Origin: Dioscorea cayenensis subsp. rotundata
Lineage: Eukaryota > Streptophyta > Magnoliopsida > Dioscoreales > Dioscoreaceae
DNA length: 64,000 nucleotides
Reading direction: 5' to 3'
NCBI RefSeq assembly: GCF_009730915.1
Contig: NC_052473.1
Span: forward strand, 18,620,100-18,684,099
Shown here: piece by piece, positions 20,058 through 34,326 of the stretch
How the letters are laid out: each line of letters begins with the position of its first letter
Position numbering within the stretch: position 1 is the stretch's first letter
Notes under the pieces: model-generated
Databases searched by the model: none
Told to the model about the DNA's origin: nothing
Seen by the model: only the letters and a program-made list of their open reading frames with translations
Program-made: the position numbers and the translations under genes

Positions 20058-23000
20058 TCACATCTCAGATATAAGGTTGCTGATTTTCCGAAGCTCCTTT
20101 AGAGCTGCCATTGCCGGTGCTTGGCCTTTGCTCTCAAGGATGTTATTCGGTAAGTTATCTAATGTGCTAACTTGGACAAGGTCTTGCTGGAATACCGACT
20201 CAATAACCTGCCAATCAATCAAACAATTTGAAGAAACCAATAAGAAAATAAGCTTTTAGTTCATGAATCTGCAATGTATGATAGTATAGAATAATTACCT
20301 GAATATTGTCAAGCATCGATTGCCCAAGATTCTTCAAATTGTTCATCCTACCACTGACTGTTGTGCTCGATGCATCGGAGCACAAGGTTTGTTGTCCTTC
20401 ACTTGCCTGTTTCTCAGAGTTGTCCTCAACCGAACCTTTTCCAAACTTCCAGAACCAATGAAATTTACTGGCAAGTGGTTTACGATCCTTCACAGTAGCA
20501 GCCTGTTTTTCTGCTTTATTTGTTGTATTGGGACCGGGTTTTATGGTAGAAGATGTTGATGGCAGGTTGTCATCGATACTGTTGATTTCATCGTTATCAA
20601 CAACAAATGAATTTGTAATACTTCTCTCAGAATCGTTTTCCCGGTCATTGTGCACGCTATGAGGACTAGTTGAGGTGGAGAACATTAAGGAGTTCTCTCC
20701 ATTCAAACATGTTGCTTCCATTATAATGTGCTTCTCTTCATCTCTTTCAACGGAGATAGACTCTTTACTACTTGATGTGCTGCCATTTCCATCACATTCC
20801 ACCTTCTCTGAGTCAATTTCTCGAGAAAAATCATTTGCTAGATTACGTCTGACTGAAAAACGAGAATTATTATTTCCACTAACATGCCTCGATGGTGAAG
20901 GATCTGATTCGCACCTTGATAAACCTAATCTTTGTACCAGATTACTTTTTACAAGTCCTTTTCCCTTGTTGATTGCTTCTTCCTGATTCAGCACTCTCCA
21001 TTTCTCTTCCCAGTAACCATCATGCAATGAGCAGGGTGAAGTCTGAGGAGAAGTCGAAGACAATGGAAAACTGTGACCCTTTATAAAAACTGCCGGTTTA
21101 CTCCTGGATGAGAAGCTTGTTTCTAGAGCAAGAGCCTGCAATGATTTCGCCTTCTCTATCAGCTTCATAACATCTATATTCTGTGGGAAATTCAACAGTT
21201 TTTGGAGGCAAGATGTTGCATGCTCTGTGGCAAGGAGTGAAGGCCGTAGGTTCAATAACAACGATACCGCCATCGCTGAAATGAAGGCTCCCCGAGGAGC
21301 GGACAAGACCTTGAAGTTGTACTCATTATTATTTTCTACAACCATCCCATTTGGTGAAGAAAATATTTCATCCCAAATTAATAAAAGATCTTGGAGAGAA
21401 AATTCACGTCCGAACAAAACCCGCAACCATCTGAGGGCAAAGTACTGGGGTTCCACACCAAGTTCAACAAGATGACTGTGAAGAGATGAATCAACAAGAA
21501 AAAGCAAATGATAAATTGAAGAGCGGCCTCAATTACAGGCGGGATGCCAGAATTGGCTCCAGTGGCTGCAGACGGGGCAAAAAAATCCACCATTGCAACA
21601 ACACCATTAGTTCCGTTCATCAGTCCTTCAAACATACAGAAAGCATCATGTTCGATGAACCTCTCAGATACAACAATACCCAGTTCCCCTTCTGTCCCAT
21701 AAGCATCACTCAACAGAAAAATGTCACGGGTGTCAGGATCAAGTTCTTCCATAACACCGTCTTTATTTTCCATTCCATCATCCCAGTTTGCTGCCTTTGT
21801 GAATCTATGCTTGCTGCCCGAGTCCCCATTTGAAAAAGAGATCTCATCAAAATCATCATTGAAATAGTCTTCATAGATCTTCTTCACTTTCGACAGATGT
21901 TGCACATCAACATGAAGTACATAAAGCAGAGGAGCTAATAACTCATGCATCCCTATAATAAGATGAAGCTAACTTCATTACAAATAATAGTAAAAGCTTC
22001 TAGCAAGAAGATGAAGTACACTGAAAATTTAAGTAATCCTAACTTGCATTAGTTTAATAGCAAAATCAATATGATTAACTTCAAATAAGAAAAAATAGTA
22101 TAGTGAAAATAATGTGTCAATGCACTTTCATTATTTTTGCAAATCATTAGTTAAACTCATATTTAAAGAAACCAATTTACCCATAGGACTTGCATGCTTT
22201 AAATATCAGGCTACATGACATGCTGAAAGCTCACCTTGTCTATATCCATAATCTGGATGCCTAAGGCACCACATTAATAATATTCTTCTCAACATGGACT
22301 GGCACACAGGTGTCTGAAAGTAGCTACCATGTTCTGGATATAGCCGGGAAAGGTCCTGGTCAACCATTTTCTCAAGCTCAGCATTCCGGAAATAACGACC
22401 CCACATGCTATCTGAAAGAAACAGTTGGCAACATATCAACATAGCAACACTTAAGTGAACAAATTTAAAGTTCATTTATAAAATATATAGCAAGTTCTAA
22501 AGAAAACACGGTAAAAAATTACTTGACTCAAAGAATCTTTTATTTGGTATCGATACTGGCAAAAGTATAAACAGCATTATGTTTTGATGAATACAAGAGG
22601 AAAAAATGTTGAGGATTATTTAATCAAGCACTGTCTCATTTGTTTGGTTTAATAGATGAAAAACACTCCACATTGAATGAAGTGAGTGAGTGTACCTGGA
22701 TTTTGTGATAGAGGATTGTCCACTGTAAGATTTGGAAAATTACTTCCATCTTTTGAGAAATGTGGATCTACCAGAAGTCTTCGTCTAAGAGTAGCGTATC
22801 TGTGAATGTTAAAAAAAAATGATGTCAAGAATAAAGCGTACATTATTCAAGCCATTGAAAACTACTACACATTATGAGATTGAACAAACAACTATCATCA
22901 CCAAATGTTCTTTGTTTACAAAATGAAAGTAAAGTCACCTACAAATTCAAACATTCAATGGATGGAAAATTAACAAATCAAAGAACAAAATATTGCAATA

Positions 23001-23868
23001 TTTGTTATAGTAAACAACTAAGTGCTTAAGTTGAAACTTCACTGTTAGTTAAAATAACCAAAACAAACCAAAAGATATAAACCCATTAACAAACTAAGAA
23101 ACATATCTCACAGTTCAGTTATCCATTCTAACAGAACAAAAACAGGAATTTAATTAGATGCACCAACAAAAAAAAAGGAGATCTCATTCATAAGCAGCCC
23201 AGCAATTATAACATCAAAGATCAAGCAAACATTGTGTTTTGCTATTAATTTGAAATCACAATAAATAGTTAAAAGCTTGGCCCAGGAAATATCCATCACA
23301 AATCTCAGCACTGAGAAACAAAATAATCTCACAGTGCTCAAAATTGAAAAGCTCATCAAAACCATAGAAAATTAATGCATGTGAATAAGAAATAAATAAA
23401 TCAATCAAAAGGTCTGCTCTTCACAGATTCACAATCCAATTTAGACTGAATAAAAAAGCACACCTTTTTCCCATAAATCAAAAGTTCCAAATCAATCATG
23501 CCCAATATCATCATCAAATAAAGATCAAAATGTGAAACAGAACTAGTCAACGATGATCAAAATCAATAGACCAAATTAACTTCTAGTCAAACTAAAAGCA
23601 TGAGAAGAAAGAGCACAACAACAATCTTAAAATCAACAAATGCGAGGACTTTCGAGTATTAAAATGAAAATCCCAAGCCTCACCTTCTTCGGTCATCGGC
23701 GGTTACTCGCCGGAGCTCGTCGACAGACACTGACGGCGACCCGGGCAGAACACCAAGAGAAATACGCCATCTGACGCCCCGGAGCGCCGAGAATCTCGAT
23801 GCGGCGCCCGGAATCCGGTTCAAAGACGAGGGCTCGAGCAATGGAGGATCGATTGGAGCTGAAGGCAT
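20058..23868 (-). CDS. TBC-domain Rab GTPase-activating protein (TBC1D5-like), one frame anomaly
   Basis: The protein stimulates GTP hydrolysis by Rab GTPases in membrane traffic. I read five exons on the minus strand: 23868-23684, 22799-22696, 22411-22235, 21952-20299 and 20207-20058. The N-terminus MPSAPIDPP leads to LRGVRWRISLGVLP; the arginine finger region reads VDQDLSRLYPEH (the IxxDxxR motif) and the glutamine finger YGYRQGMHELLAP (YxQ motif), so both catalytic fingers are present. The second half is a serine-rich tail ending in ALKELRKISNLISEM. The exons total 2270 bases, one short of 757 codons: the frame slips once near 21521-21528, between VIEA and YHLLFLVDSSLHSH, both of which look conserved. 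No splice choice that I tried repairs this. An upstream in-frame ATG at 23964 would add 32 residues, but the family usually starts at the later one. Confidence 0.85.
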
Positions 23869-24720
23869 CGTCCCTCCGGGCTTCCACACTGAGAGAGAGA
23901 GAGAGAAGGGAGAGAGAAAGGTGGGATTTTGAGGCGCTATTGAAGAGATATATAAAGGGGCCAACTTTGGGTGGCTATTTTGGGAAGAATAGGGGTATTA
24001 TGGGAAGAAATTTGTGGCGATTGAGAAATGAATGGGGGCATTTACGGAAGAATAAAAGTTTGGTGGTGATTATGGGAAGAGTTGCAATTGCTGTTTGGTG
24101 TTTGGGGCCCATCATACTATGATAGACTTTTGCTTATCCCTCCCTTGAAAATACTGAAATTATTTGGTTCTTTTTTTTATTTGGAAAAGTTATAATGAGT
24201 CCTTGTTTTTTTTATTTTATTTTAAAGATCATTTAAAAGATAAGAGAGAAATATTTTGTTTCAATTATTTTGTTTATAGTTTTGTGATGCTAATCTCTTG
24301 TTTCCTTTTTTTTAATCATCTTATCATATAGTATTGACATTAAAATTTTATTTTATTATTTTTAAATATATCCTTTAAGTTGATGAAAAAATCAAATCAA
24401 TGAAAATATAAATTGGATGAGATAATTGAAGTGCAACATATGATTTAACTTATTAATTTTAATTTAAAATTTATATATATCTTATATTTCAATCAACTAC
24501 CTAATCTCAAAACAATCTATGTATGATATGATAAACCCTCTTATAATATTTTTTATAATTTTCTATAATTTTCAAATAGTTAAAAAAAATACAAAGAGTG
24601 TAGAAAAAGGGATACGTGTGATTACATATATTTCTGTAAGTTATATGACAATCACTCATCAAATTAAGTTTATTTTTATGTTTAACCATATATACAAAGT
24701 TATAAACCATATGATACTGA

Positions 24721-24768
<48 letters not shown>

Positions 24769-24901
24769 CTAAAAAAGATAAACAAGAATGATCACCAAAT
24801 AGTGACAAAAAAAACCAAGAGGGCCAAACCTAACATTCGCATGAAGAGATTAAAGCATCTCAATTATTGTTATCACTTTGCAAGCTATCCTTAAAAACTA
24901 T

Positions 24902-24943
<42 letters not shown>

Positions 24944-26117
24944 TGTATTACATAATCACACCCACTAATCAATTATTAGTGAATTTAATTAAATATTTCG
25001 CAGCAGAAAAAATAATTAACTAAATAGTACATACGGAGTGACACGTGTCTCTATTAATGAATGATTCCATTAATGAATGATTAATCTTATCAAGCACTTG
25101 GTCACAAACACCAAAACATTACTTTGAGTGTCTCAAAGTTTGACACGTGTCTTTTTAATTAAACTAATAAACTTACCCAAAAATTCTAAAGAAACTCAAT
25201 AAAATAATAAAATTTAAAAAAAAACTAGTAGCCAACCGTATTAGGTATACTATAATAAAAATTAGTGTGAGGCATTTAAAATATCTCAAGTTTGAGTATC
25301 GTTAAATTTACAGTAATAATAACAATTCTCTAATTATAAGTGTAGGCTCGCTGCCCAAATTCTGTGTAGTCGAATGTGACTGTGTGGACTAGATGATTAA
25401 TTTTCAGTCTATGCGTATGTTCTTTTATCGTTTTCTCAAAAATAAAATAAAAATATGTTTAAAATAGTGTGAAAATGAGTATTATTTTCATCCTAATAAG
25501 TTTGTGGTGGTGAATAAAAGTGATTAAGTTATGAATATTGACCGACCAATTTGGATCACATTTCATAAAATTTGGTTTGGTCGGTGGCATTATCAATTCA
25601 TTTTTCCTTAATAAGAAAAACTTTAATTTGAATTTTATGTAAGTTGATGGATTTGGGGATTTCTTAAATCCCAACCACCCAACAAATCAATTAATTTTGA
25701 ATATATTTTATTTGTCCTTTATATATTTAATATATAATTATATAATATATATATATATATTTGTGAATTTAAAACCAGCTAATATATAACTTGTTGTGTT
25801 GTTTATATATAGTACGCTAATTTTTCATTTATTTTTATATTTGTTGATCTTGAATTATTATGTTTATAGGTTGTTTTTGTCATTTATAGGATGACATATT
25901 TATATAAAATAATAATTTAAATTTAAAAATAGTCTAATATAATACAAAAATACAAGGAAAATCACTTAATGTACTTAATCACTATAATTATATATATATA
26001 TATATATCTTCATGCCATCATTAAATGCTTATTAGTTATTATATCGTTGCACTCACTCATCTGTTAAACATCCATAAAATGCACTTATCTTTCCATGTAA
26101 AGCCACTAATCACCGAC

Positions 26118-26181
<64 letters not shown>

Positions 26182-27429
26182 TTTAAGATGACCAATAATT
26201 TATCATATGTTTTGGAATTATGTTCTTCGCATTGATTGATAAATCTCTTGCATCAACTTAACATTACTTATGTGTGTACTTTTCATAATAATAAATTTAT
26301 GCTTGTTAATTAATTATTATGTGGTTAACTAATAAATATTATCAATGACAATGAAGAGATGCATATATACAATTGAAAATGACAATTGATGGCTTAAATA
26401 ATTAGTCAATTAAGTATAACATCAACAAACATCATAAAGTTTTAATAATAAATTTATTGTGACCTTTGCATGTCCTTGTAACATCATCCAAATTTTATTT
26501 TGTCTTCACTCATTCTTGGTCAAAATCCATGTCATACTCATGACCCTCAAATCATTTGGAAAACATTTTTTTTTAAAATAAGAATTAATAGACGAACTAA
26601 ATTTAACTTGATTTGAAGTTTTAAATGAATAATCTTTCCATTATTGTTCATTCTAGTTTTTTTACAATTGCAATTAAAATTGATGATATAAATTTTTTAA
26701 TCTAAAACTCTTAAAGTGAAAAGAGTCAAATTAAAGTGTTTTATATCTACAATCAAATATAAACCTCAATTTTTTTTTCCCGATCTCACCATTGACATAA
26801 GTGAATTATCCCTTAGTATTAGACTCTATCAAAATATTTAACCTTTACTCGTGTTCTCAACAACTGCTCATTTAGGATGGACAACCATCACTATTAATTT
26901 TTTTTGTAAGCGTCTGTCCAGTATCGTATCTAATGTTGTCATGACTTGTTTTTAACATTACTAGATTATACAACATACTTTTATATCAACATGTTGTTGG
27001 TTGCTGTATTTTTTTAATTACTATTTTGTAGCCATCAATTTATTTATTTAATTTTTCTGAATCCATGATTGATCAATTTTTATAAAAAAAAAAGGTTTTT
27101 AATGATGTCCTTTGAAAAAATTATATAAATCTATATATATGATGAAATATTTATTGGAATTGAAAGAAATATTTCCATTAGGACCCACTGGCAAAGCATA
27201 CAATTCAAGAATCATTTTAAATTGAAAACTTTGAAAAAGTGAGTTCAAAGCAAAAGGACTTTTTATATATTTCAAAACAACAAAGAGTGGGGATCATATG
27301 CAGAAATTCAAATTATGGAGGGAGTTATAGTTATTTTTCTCTTATTATTAAAAACATGTTAAAGGACTAATTCGTAATTTTAAGAATATAATGGGTTAAA
27401 TAGTAAAAAAAAGCAATATAAAATTAGTT
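23869..27429. other. Intergenic spacer (promoters of two divergent genes)
   Basis: The first ~80 bases hold a GA repeat (23889-23906), the leader of the TBC gene. The rest is AT-rich and without genes: a TAA microsatellite at 24727-24769, TA repeats at 24907-24939 and 25985-26008, and a long TTA repeat at 26119-26180. Repeated ACACGTGTC motifs occur at 25041-25049 and 25143-25151; these ABRE-like G-box cores are the only regulatory-looking words I see here. Open frames in this stretch are low-complexity. Confidence 0.5.
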
Positions 27430-28453
27430 TGTCTCCTCCTCGGAGACGTTGTTCGCTCTCTTTTCGCTTCAGTGGCATTTCTGTAATTATAAGCTCCTCA
27501 AATGCTCTTCAATGGAGTAAATGCGAGCACTTCTCCCCTTTTCCAAACCCTAACCCTAGATTCTCTCTGTTTCTCAGTTCCTTTTGCTTTGATTCCAGCT
27601 TTTGCCTTGATGGCTTGAGGTCCTTGATGCCATCTTGGATTCCTTGCTTCGATTCCGCGTGTCTGGAAACTCTAGATTCGGTGAGATTCTCTTTTTTTGC
27701 TTGTGATCATTGGAGGATGATCGGTGTTGTTTGGTGGAATAGTGGAGTTGTAGCTTTTGGAAGCGTATTGGGGGATCTGGGTGGTGCTTTTGGTGAGGGA
27801 GTTTAGAGAGGGGAGTGAGAGTTCTAGTCTCTTGTTATTCACGCAATGCCTTCCGATCTGTGTGTTTGCATTCACAAGCGGAGAATCTAGTGTGCTAGAC
27901 TTGCTAGACCGTGATTTTGTGAACAAAAAATCGTGTTTTGAGAACTTTTGGATTCTTTTTTTTTAACTGTTTTGGTCTCTGTGCCGGATCTGATGCGCAA
28001 TGTTATAGACTTATTTGAAGTCACTCTTTGGTGAAAAGAGAAGGAAAACTTCATACATTTGGTGGTGAATCAGTTGGTTTTCCTTGTTGCAAGCTTGTGT
28101 TAAGACAAACACTAATAATGTGGTTTCTGTATATTTTTCTTTGATATGCCTTTGCTTATGCCTTTGTTCGTAACTGCACTTTAGCAACCTGCTGTTGTGA
28201 TATTCAGTCATTTTTTATGTTTTTTTTTTTGCTGCATTTTCTGTTTTGTCACCTAATGACCAAATATTCAATTGATCTTTCTTTAAATTCGTTATATTTG
28301 AAAAAAAAAAAGCCTTTCTATATGCTTTCAGCAGGGTGTTAAATTGTATGTATTCTAATGTTTTGTTGCATGGCTGTGTTTCTGCTTGCAGTTAGTGTTT
28401 TCAAAAGGCCGTGCTGATTGATATTCCTTGATTTGAATGTAAGCTGCTTAGAC
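27430..28453 (+). other. 5' untranslated exon and intron of the subtilase gene
   Basis: A CT-rich, more GC-balanced stretch from about 27430 precedes a good donor at 27681 (gattcg before GTGAGATT). The matching acceptor is TTGCAG ending at 28391, 62 bases before the ATG at 28454. Several short open frames lie in the proposed leader but show no domain. A leader intron of this kind often raises expression in plants. Confidence 0.6.
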
Positions 28454-31400
28454 ATGAAGCTGAAACTGAAGGAACTTGTATGCGTGCTCTTTGCATTGCC
28501 AATTCTTGTTTTGGGGCATGGGGATATCTACCTTGTGACCATTGAAGGAGATCCTGTAGTGAGTTACAGTGGCGGTGTTGAGGGTTTTGCTGCAACAGCT
28601 GCTGATCTAGCAGAGGAATTGGACATCACGAGGTGATTTGGCTTACATTGTTAAATTTCTATGTTTTCTGTGGCAGATCATGGTTAATTTGGTTTTAAGC
28701 TGATGTTCCTACCAAGGACCCAACACAATTTGCATGGAAGCACAAATTTTACTTTCTTCTGCACTCCTGATATTAGTATTTGAATCTTATATTATATTCA
28801 CCTTCTGCAATTTTCGTTTCTTGGCAGTGAGTCTGTCACATCATATTCCCTTCACCTAGAGAAACGACATGATGAACTACTTGACTCGCTTTTTGAAGTT
28901 GGAACCTACAAGAAGCTGTATAGTTATCGGCATCTTATCAATGGGTTTGCAGTTCACATGTCTGCTGAACAGGTAAAGCTTTACTTAATATCTTATAAAC
29001 AATATGCAGTTAAGTTTTATACAGTCCTTGATTGTGGTCTTTGTTCCACTCACAGAATTTACCGTCATTTTTTTTTTAATTTGATTTTAGGCAGAAGCCC
29101 TTAGCAGAGCTCCGGGGGTTAAATATGTGGAGAAAGATATGAAAGTCAAGAAATTGACTACTCATACTCCAAAATTTTTGGGCTTACCCACAGAAGTTTG
29201 GCCAACAGGAGGTGGATTTGACAGGGCAGGAGAGGACATTGTGATTGGGTTTGTGGATTCAGGAATTTATCCAAAGCACCCGAGCTTTTCCACACACCAC
29301 ACTGAACCATATGGACCTCTTCCTCGTTACAGAGGGAAGTGCGAGTTAGATGTGAACACCAATAGGGACTTCTGTAATGGAAAAATTATTGGAGCCCAGC
29401 ATTTTGCAAAAGCTGCAATTGCTGCTGGTGCATTCAATCCTGCTGTTGAGTTTGCATCTCCATTGGATGGCGATGGGCATGGAACGTAAGTGCAATTGAA
29501 TCTCTGTGCCCTTAATGAAAATATATATTTTCTATCTCATTTACTAATTATTGCCTTCTTGCTGCTATGTTAATCTCTCAAATCTTGTTTGTTTCACATT
29601 CATTAGTTATATCTTGTTTGTTGAAGGTCAATTATGTCCATTCTGCCTTGCATCATCAAATTATATTTTCATTCTCTTTCATCTATACACTCTTCCCCTC
29701 CATTATTACTTATCATTAAAGTACCATGCAATCATCAAATTTCTTAGTTGCAGTGATGTTCGTGTATATCCTTCTTTACTTTTTGTTTCCATATTCAGTG
29801 TCCTCTTTCGCGTGGTGTCTAATGTGGTAAATGTTAAAAAACATTTCTTTGCTGATCAGCACTCCTGTGCATGGCCTTTCAGTTTGGCAGTCAGTTTGTT
29901 ATGATTCATTCCTGTTACAGGGTTGAACAACATGCTGCTAAATCATATCTTGGTGTACATTTTTGGGAAGCAGAGTTTCTAGAGAGTTCCATTGTTAGGC
30001 AAATGGTGCCCTTTACAATTGGTAACAAATTTGTGACAAAGTCGGTCAAAATTAACTTGCCTTGTTCAAATATATGTAATCAATATACTCTTATTTTCCT
30101 GTTGATTTGTATTAGTATTTTATTGTTATTAATTAACTTGCTTTAATTCCTTTGGTTTCCTTTGGTCTATCTTCTTGCATTTTTCCCAGTCATACAGCAG
30201 CGATTGCTGCTGGGAACAATGGAATCCCGGTAAAATTGCATGGGCATGAATTTGGTAAAGCAAGTGGTATGGCTCCTCGTGCCAGGTTCGACAATAATTT
30301 TAGTAATACTAATGAGCAGCATGACAATCCATATTATATTATTATTCAATTCTTCTCATGTTTCTGGTTATCTTTGCTTCAGGATTGCTGTATATAAGGT
30401 TCTTTACAGACTCTTTGGGGGATTTGTGTCAGATGTGGTGGCAGCTATTGAACAGGTAATCAAAGATTAACTTGATAAAATTCGATCAGGCGTTCATTTT
30501 CTTCACAGGAGCAAAATTGTAATATATTTTATGTTCTTCAAAGAATTGAAATGTGTACCATGGCAGCAATCCTTTATTGATAAATGCATGATTCATCTTT
30601 AATAGCATTGGGCGTTAGTTTATAGAGGCCGGCTCTCTTTGATCTGGTGCACTGATTCTCCATAACATATAGCTAATAACACTGAGCACTATCTTTATTA
30701 CGCTTTTTTCATTCTAAAAAATAAATACATAAATAAATAAAAATTTGTGGCTTTTGTTCCTACTGTTGTGATCGGTTTGTTTATCATTGAGGTTGTTGTT
30801 GTTGTTTTTTTTTTTTTAAATTGGCAAATCTAATTTTATGAAAATTTGTTGGAACAGGCAGTCCGGGATGGTGTTGATATTCTCAATCTTTCAGTAGGAC
30901 CAAACAGTCCATCAACAAACACGAAAACTACTTTTTTGAACCCTTTTGATGCTGCTCTTCTTTCAGCTGTAAAAGCAGGAGTCTTTGTTGCTCAGGCAGC
31001 TGGAAATGGAGGTCCATTTCCAAAAACCTTGGTGTCCTTCAGCCCATGGATTGCATCTGTTGCTGCTGCAGTTGATGACCGTAGATACAGGAACCATATA
31101 ACTTTAGGAAATGGGAAGATCCTTCCAGGACTTGGATTGTCACGTAGGTTTACATACGCTTTTATTTTAGAAATTCTTTGATAATTGGAATTTATTTGAG
31201 GGGATATTGCTTGTTCAATTTTTCCTTTTAATCACTTTATACTCATTTTTGGTGGCAAACTCTTGTAGTCAACTCCATTACTTTGAATGTCAAAAATACT
31301 CAACCCAACTAGTTTAAAATGCAAGGTCATTGATAAGTGATAATATTCTTGTATGTAGAGTGATGACAAATTGTGATTTTTGTGTCTTTTACTTCAGGCT

Positions 31401-34326
31401 GGAGCTTGGAAATGTAGTCTGATGTACCATTGTTAATCCATTTCTTCCATACTATTAAAAACTGATGGGCCTGTACTTGTTGTAGCTGCCATTCTGTGCA
31501 CAAGTGATCTACATCATATTGCATTTACTTTGAGGTGTTTTAGGTTTTGTATTGCAATTGCAGATGTTTCATGTTGATTTTGTGAGTTTCTGTTCCTAGT
31601 ATTTTAAGAATATTTGGAATTGTTGCCTTAGTTTTCTATCCTACGCAGCAGGGTTCAGTTGACTCTTGAGCATTGTATTCCACCAGAATATCTGAGATTG
31701 TTTAATTTAGCATGAACATTTGGGTAAGGAATTAAAATGTTATGCAGCTATTGATATTCTTTTGGTAAATATGCTAAACCATGCTTACTTTGTTGTTTTA
31801 ATTTTATCAAGTTATTTATTGAGTGCATGAAAGTGCTGCCTTTTGCTTCTAACAGAATTCCATGAGAATTTAGCATCCTGCTTTACCTGCATGACTACTT
31901 AATAACATATTGTAGAGGATTGTTTTCTTCTGCAGAGCAGACAATTGACAAAAATTGTGGATTTCAATTCAATTGTTCTTTTTCATTATCCAAATGCAGC
32001 TTCAACACCTTCAAATAGGTCATTCAACTTGGTTGCTGCTAGTGATGTGCTTCTGGATTCTTCTGTTATGAAATACAGCCCTCTTGATTGTCAGAGACCA
32101 GAATTATTAAACAAGAAGATGGTAGAGGGAAAGATTCTTCTGTGTGGTTACTCCTTCAATTTTGTTTCCGGTACTGCTTCTATCAAGAGAGCCTCTGAGA
32201 CAGCCAGAAGTCTTGGAGCTGCTGGTTTCGTTGTTGCTGTGGAGAATACCTATCCAGGAACCAAATTTGACCCTGCGCCACTAAATACTCCTGGTATTCT
32301 CATCACTGATGCCAGTAAGTCAAAGGTAATCAATATCAAGTTCTTTTGTTGATTAGTTATTTCATTTGAATATTCAATGGAAAATAGTTAGACAAAGCGC
32401 AACTGAATACTTTGTCTATTCACACTTTTCTACAACACAACCATTTTGCACTTTTAACACAAAAGAAGTGTCAAAATTCTTTCTAATGAGAAGTTGCTGA
32501 AATTTTTTCAAAAATGAAAGTAAATGTAAGAAAAGGTTTTAGCCGTGTTATTGTTATTAGTAACTGGAACTACAGCTGATGGTACCTGCATATCGCCCGG
32601 TATATTGTCATTATGATGTCTCCTTACTATTTTGAGATGGTATTATAATGTTAAAAATTTCATTTTCACTGCGACCTTGCTTTGAAAAGTTTGGCAGCTA
32701 TCAATTTTTTTCTTCAATATGTATTAACACAGGAGCTTATAGACTACTATAGTAGTGCAACAAAAAGGGATTGGGCTGGGCGGGCAACGAGTTTCAAAGC
32801 AGTAGCTAGCATAGCCGATGGTTTGGCTCCAATTCTTCACAAATCAGCCCCCCAGGTAGCTTTGTTCTCTTCACGAGGGCCAGATGTCAAGGATTTTAGT
32901 TTTCAAGATGCTGATGTTCTTAAGCCAGATATTCTAGCTCCCGGTTCTCTTATATGGGCTGCATGGACTCCAAACGGAACTGATGAAGCAAATTATCTTG
33001 GTAAAAATTTTTTCTGTCCATATCCTAGCCATCTTTTCCCCCCTGTTGATCATGAACAATGCAATCAGAAAATTAGTAAATTGTTATATAATGATCTTCA
33101 TCTTTCGATCAATTATGCCAGTTTTCTAATGTCTCCGCATTGCTTATGTTGTTCTTAGATAAGTATATTGTTTTTGATCTTGATAAGGTTTATAATGACC
33201 TGAGCAGGAGAAGGATTTGCCATGGTTTCGGGGACCAGTATGGCTGCACCACACATTGCTGGGATCGCAGCGCTAATAAAGCAGAAGCACCCACGATGGA
33301 GTCCGTCTGCCATCAAATCTGCCTTAATGACAACTAGTACAACATTAGATAAAGCAGGCCGACCTCTTCAAGCACAGCAATATTCTGGTTCGGAAACATT
33401 AACTCTAGTGCCTGCAACACCATTTGACTATGGAAGTGGCGCTGTTGATCCAAAGGCTGCTCTAGATCCCGGTCTCATATTTGATGCCTGTAAGTTGGAA
33501 ACTTCTCCATATCTCTGCATGAAAAATATCTGATTTAAAAAGAGAAAACAGCAGCTCTAGTGGCATTTGAGAATTAGATAATATGAACCGAGGGGGCAAA
33601 TGCTCTAAATATACAATTATATGAAATAACATTCAGATATAAAGACTAGTCTTATATATAATACTGATACATAAAATAACATCGTAATATTCCTGATGCT
33701 TTACATGAAAAAAAATATCAGGCTTAAGCTTCCAGAAATCAGCATAAAATTTATATCATTTGTTTTTTTGCATTGTTTGTTTATCTGATTGTTTTTAGCT
33801 TAATTTGATATCAATTAGTTTTCCGTGAACAACCCCACGAAGATAATTATCTGTTGACCTTGAGTAGTATTTTTTACTGACAATTATTTGAAACATCCAT
33901 GCTTAAATTGCTGGTGCAGCTTATGAAGATTATATCAGATTCTTGTGCTCAGTTCCAGATGTCGATCCAAATGAAATTCATAACATCACAAGTTCATCTT
34001 GCAACACGACACACGGCCGTCCCTCCGATCTCAACATCCCTTCCATCACTGTCTCACACCTCAAAGGAACTCAAACAACAAAAAGAATAGTCACAAATGT
34101 AGCCGATACGGAGACTTATATTATCACAACAAGAATGTCACCAGAAATTGCATTAGAAGCCAGCCCTCCGGCAATGACAGTGACCTCTGGCGCATCCCGT
34201 GAGATATCGGTTAGTCTCACAGTCAGGTCAGTGACCGGTAGTTACAGTTTTGGCGAGATTCTGATGAAAGGGAACAGAGGACATAAAGTGAGGATCCCTG
34301 TGGTGGCCATGGGTTACAACAACTAG
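28454..34326 (+). CDS. SBT2.5: Subtilisin-like serine protease, SBT2 group
   Basis: This is a secreted or apoplastic subtilase made as a preproenzyme. Ten exons: 28454-28632, 28828-28972, 29091-29485, 30190-30285, 30383-30455, 30858-31143, 32000-32325, 32733-33000, 33208-33489 and 33920-34326; they sum to 2457 bases, exactly 818 codons plus stop, so the gene is intact. Residues 1 to about 22 form a signal peptide, followed by an I9 propeptide (about 25-125). The catalytic triad is visible: Asp164 in GFVDSGIYP, His238 in DGDGHGTHTA and Ser600 in SGTSMAAPH; the oxyanion Asn346 lies in AAGNGGP. A protease-associated domain (about 370-500, [19 protein letters not shown]) and a C-terminal fibronectin-III-like domain follow. 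The length and the [10 protein letters not shown]-like segment (here [10 protein letters not shown]) fit the SBT2.5/SBT2.6 type. The ATG was chosen because it gives the signal peptide directly; a leader intron lies upstream. Confidence 0.92.

Noticed and set aside
21476-21536. Possible 61-base intron that might repair the TBC frame
   Set aside because: It has GT and AG ends and a pyrimidine tract, but removing it gives an immediate stop and would delete conserved TBC residues.
24507-24785. Minus-strand frame with poly-leucine
   Set aside because: It is produced by a TAA/TTA microsatellite and has no conserved motif.
27429-27966. Open frames in the subtilase leader
   Set aside because: They overlap the proposed leader exon and intron, cross the splice donor at 27681 and show no domain.
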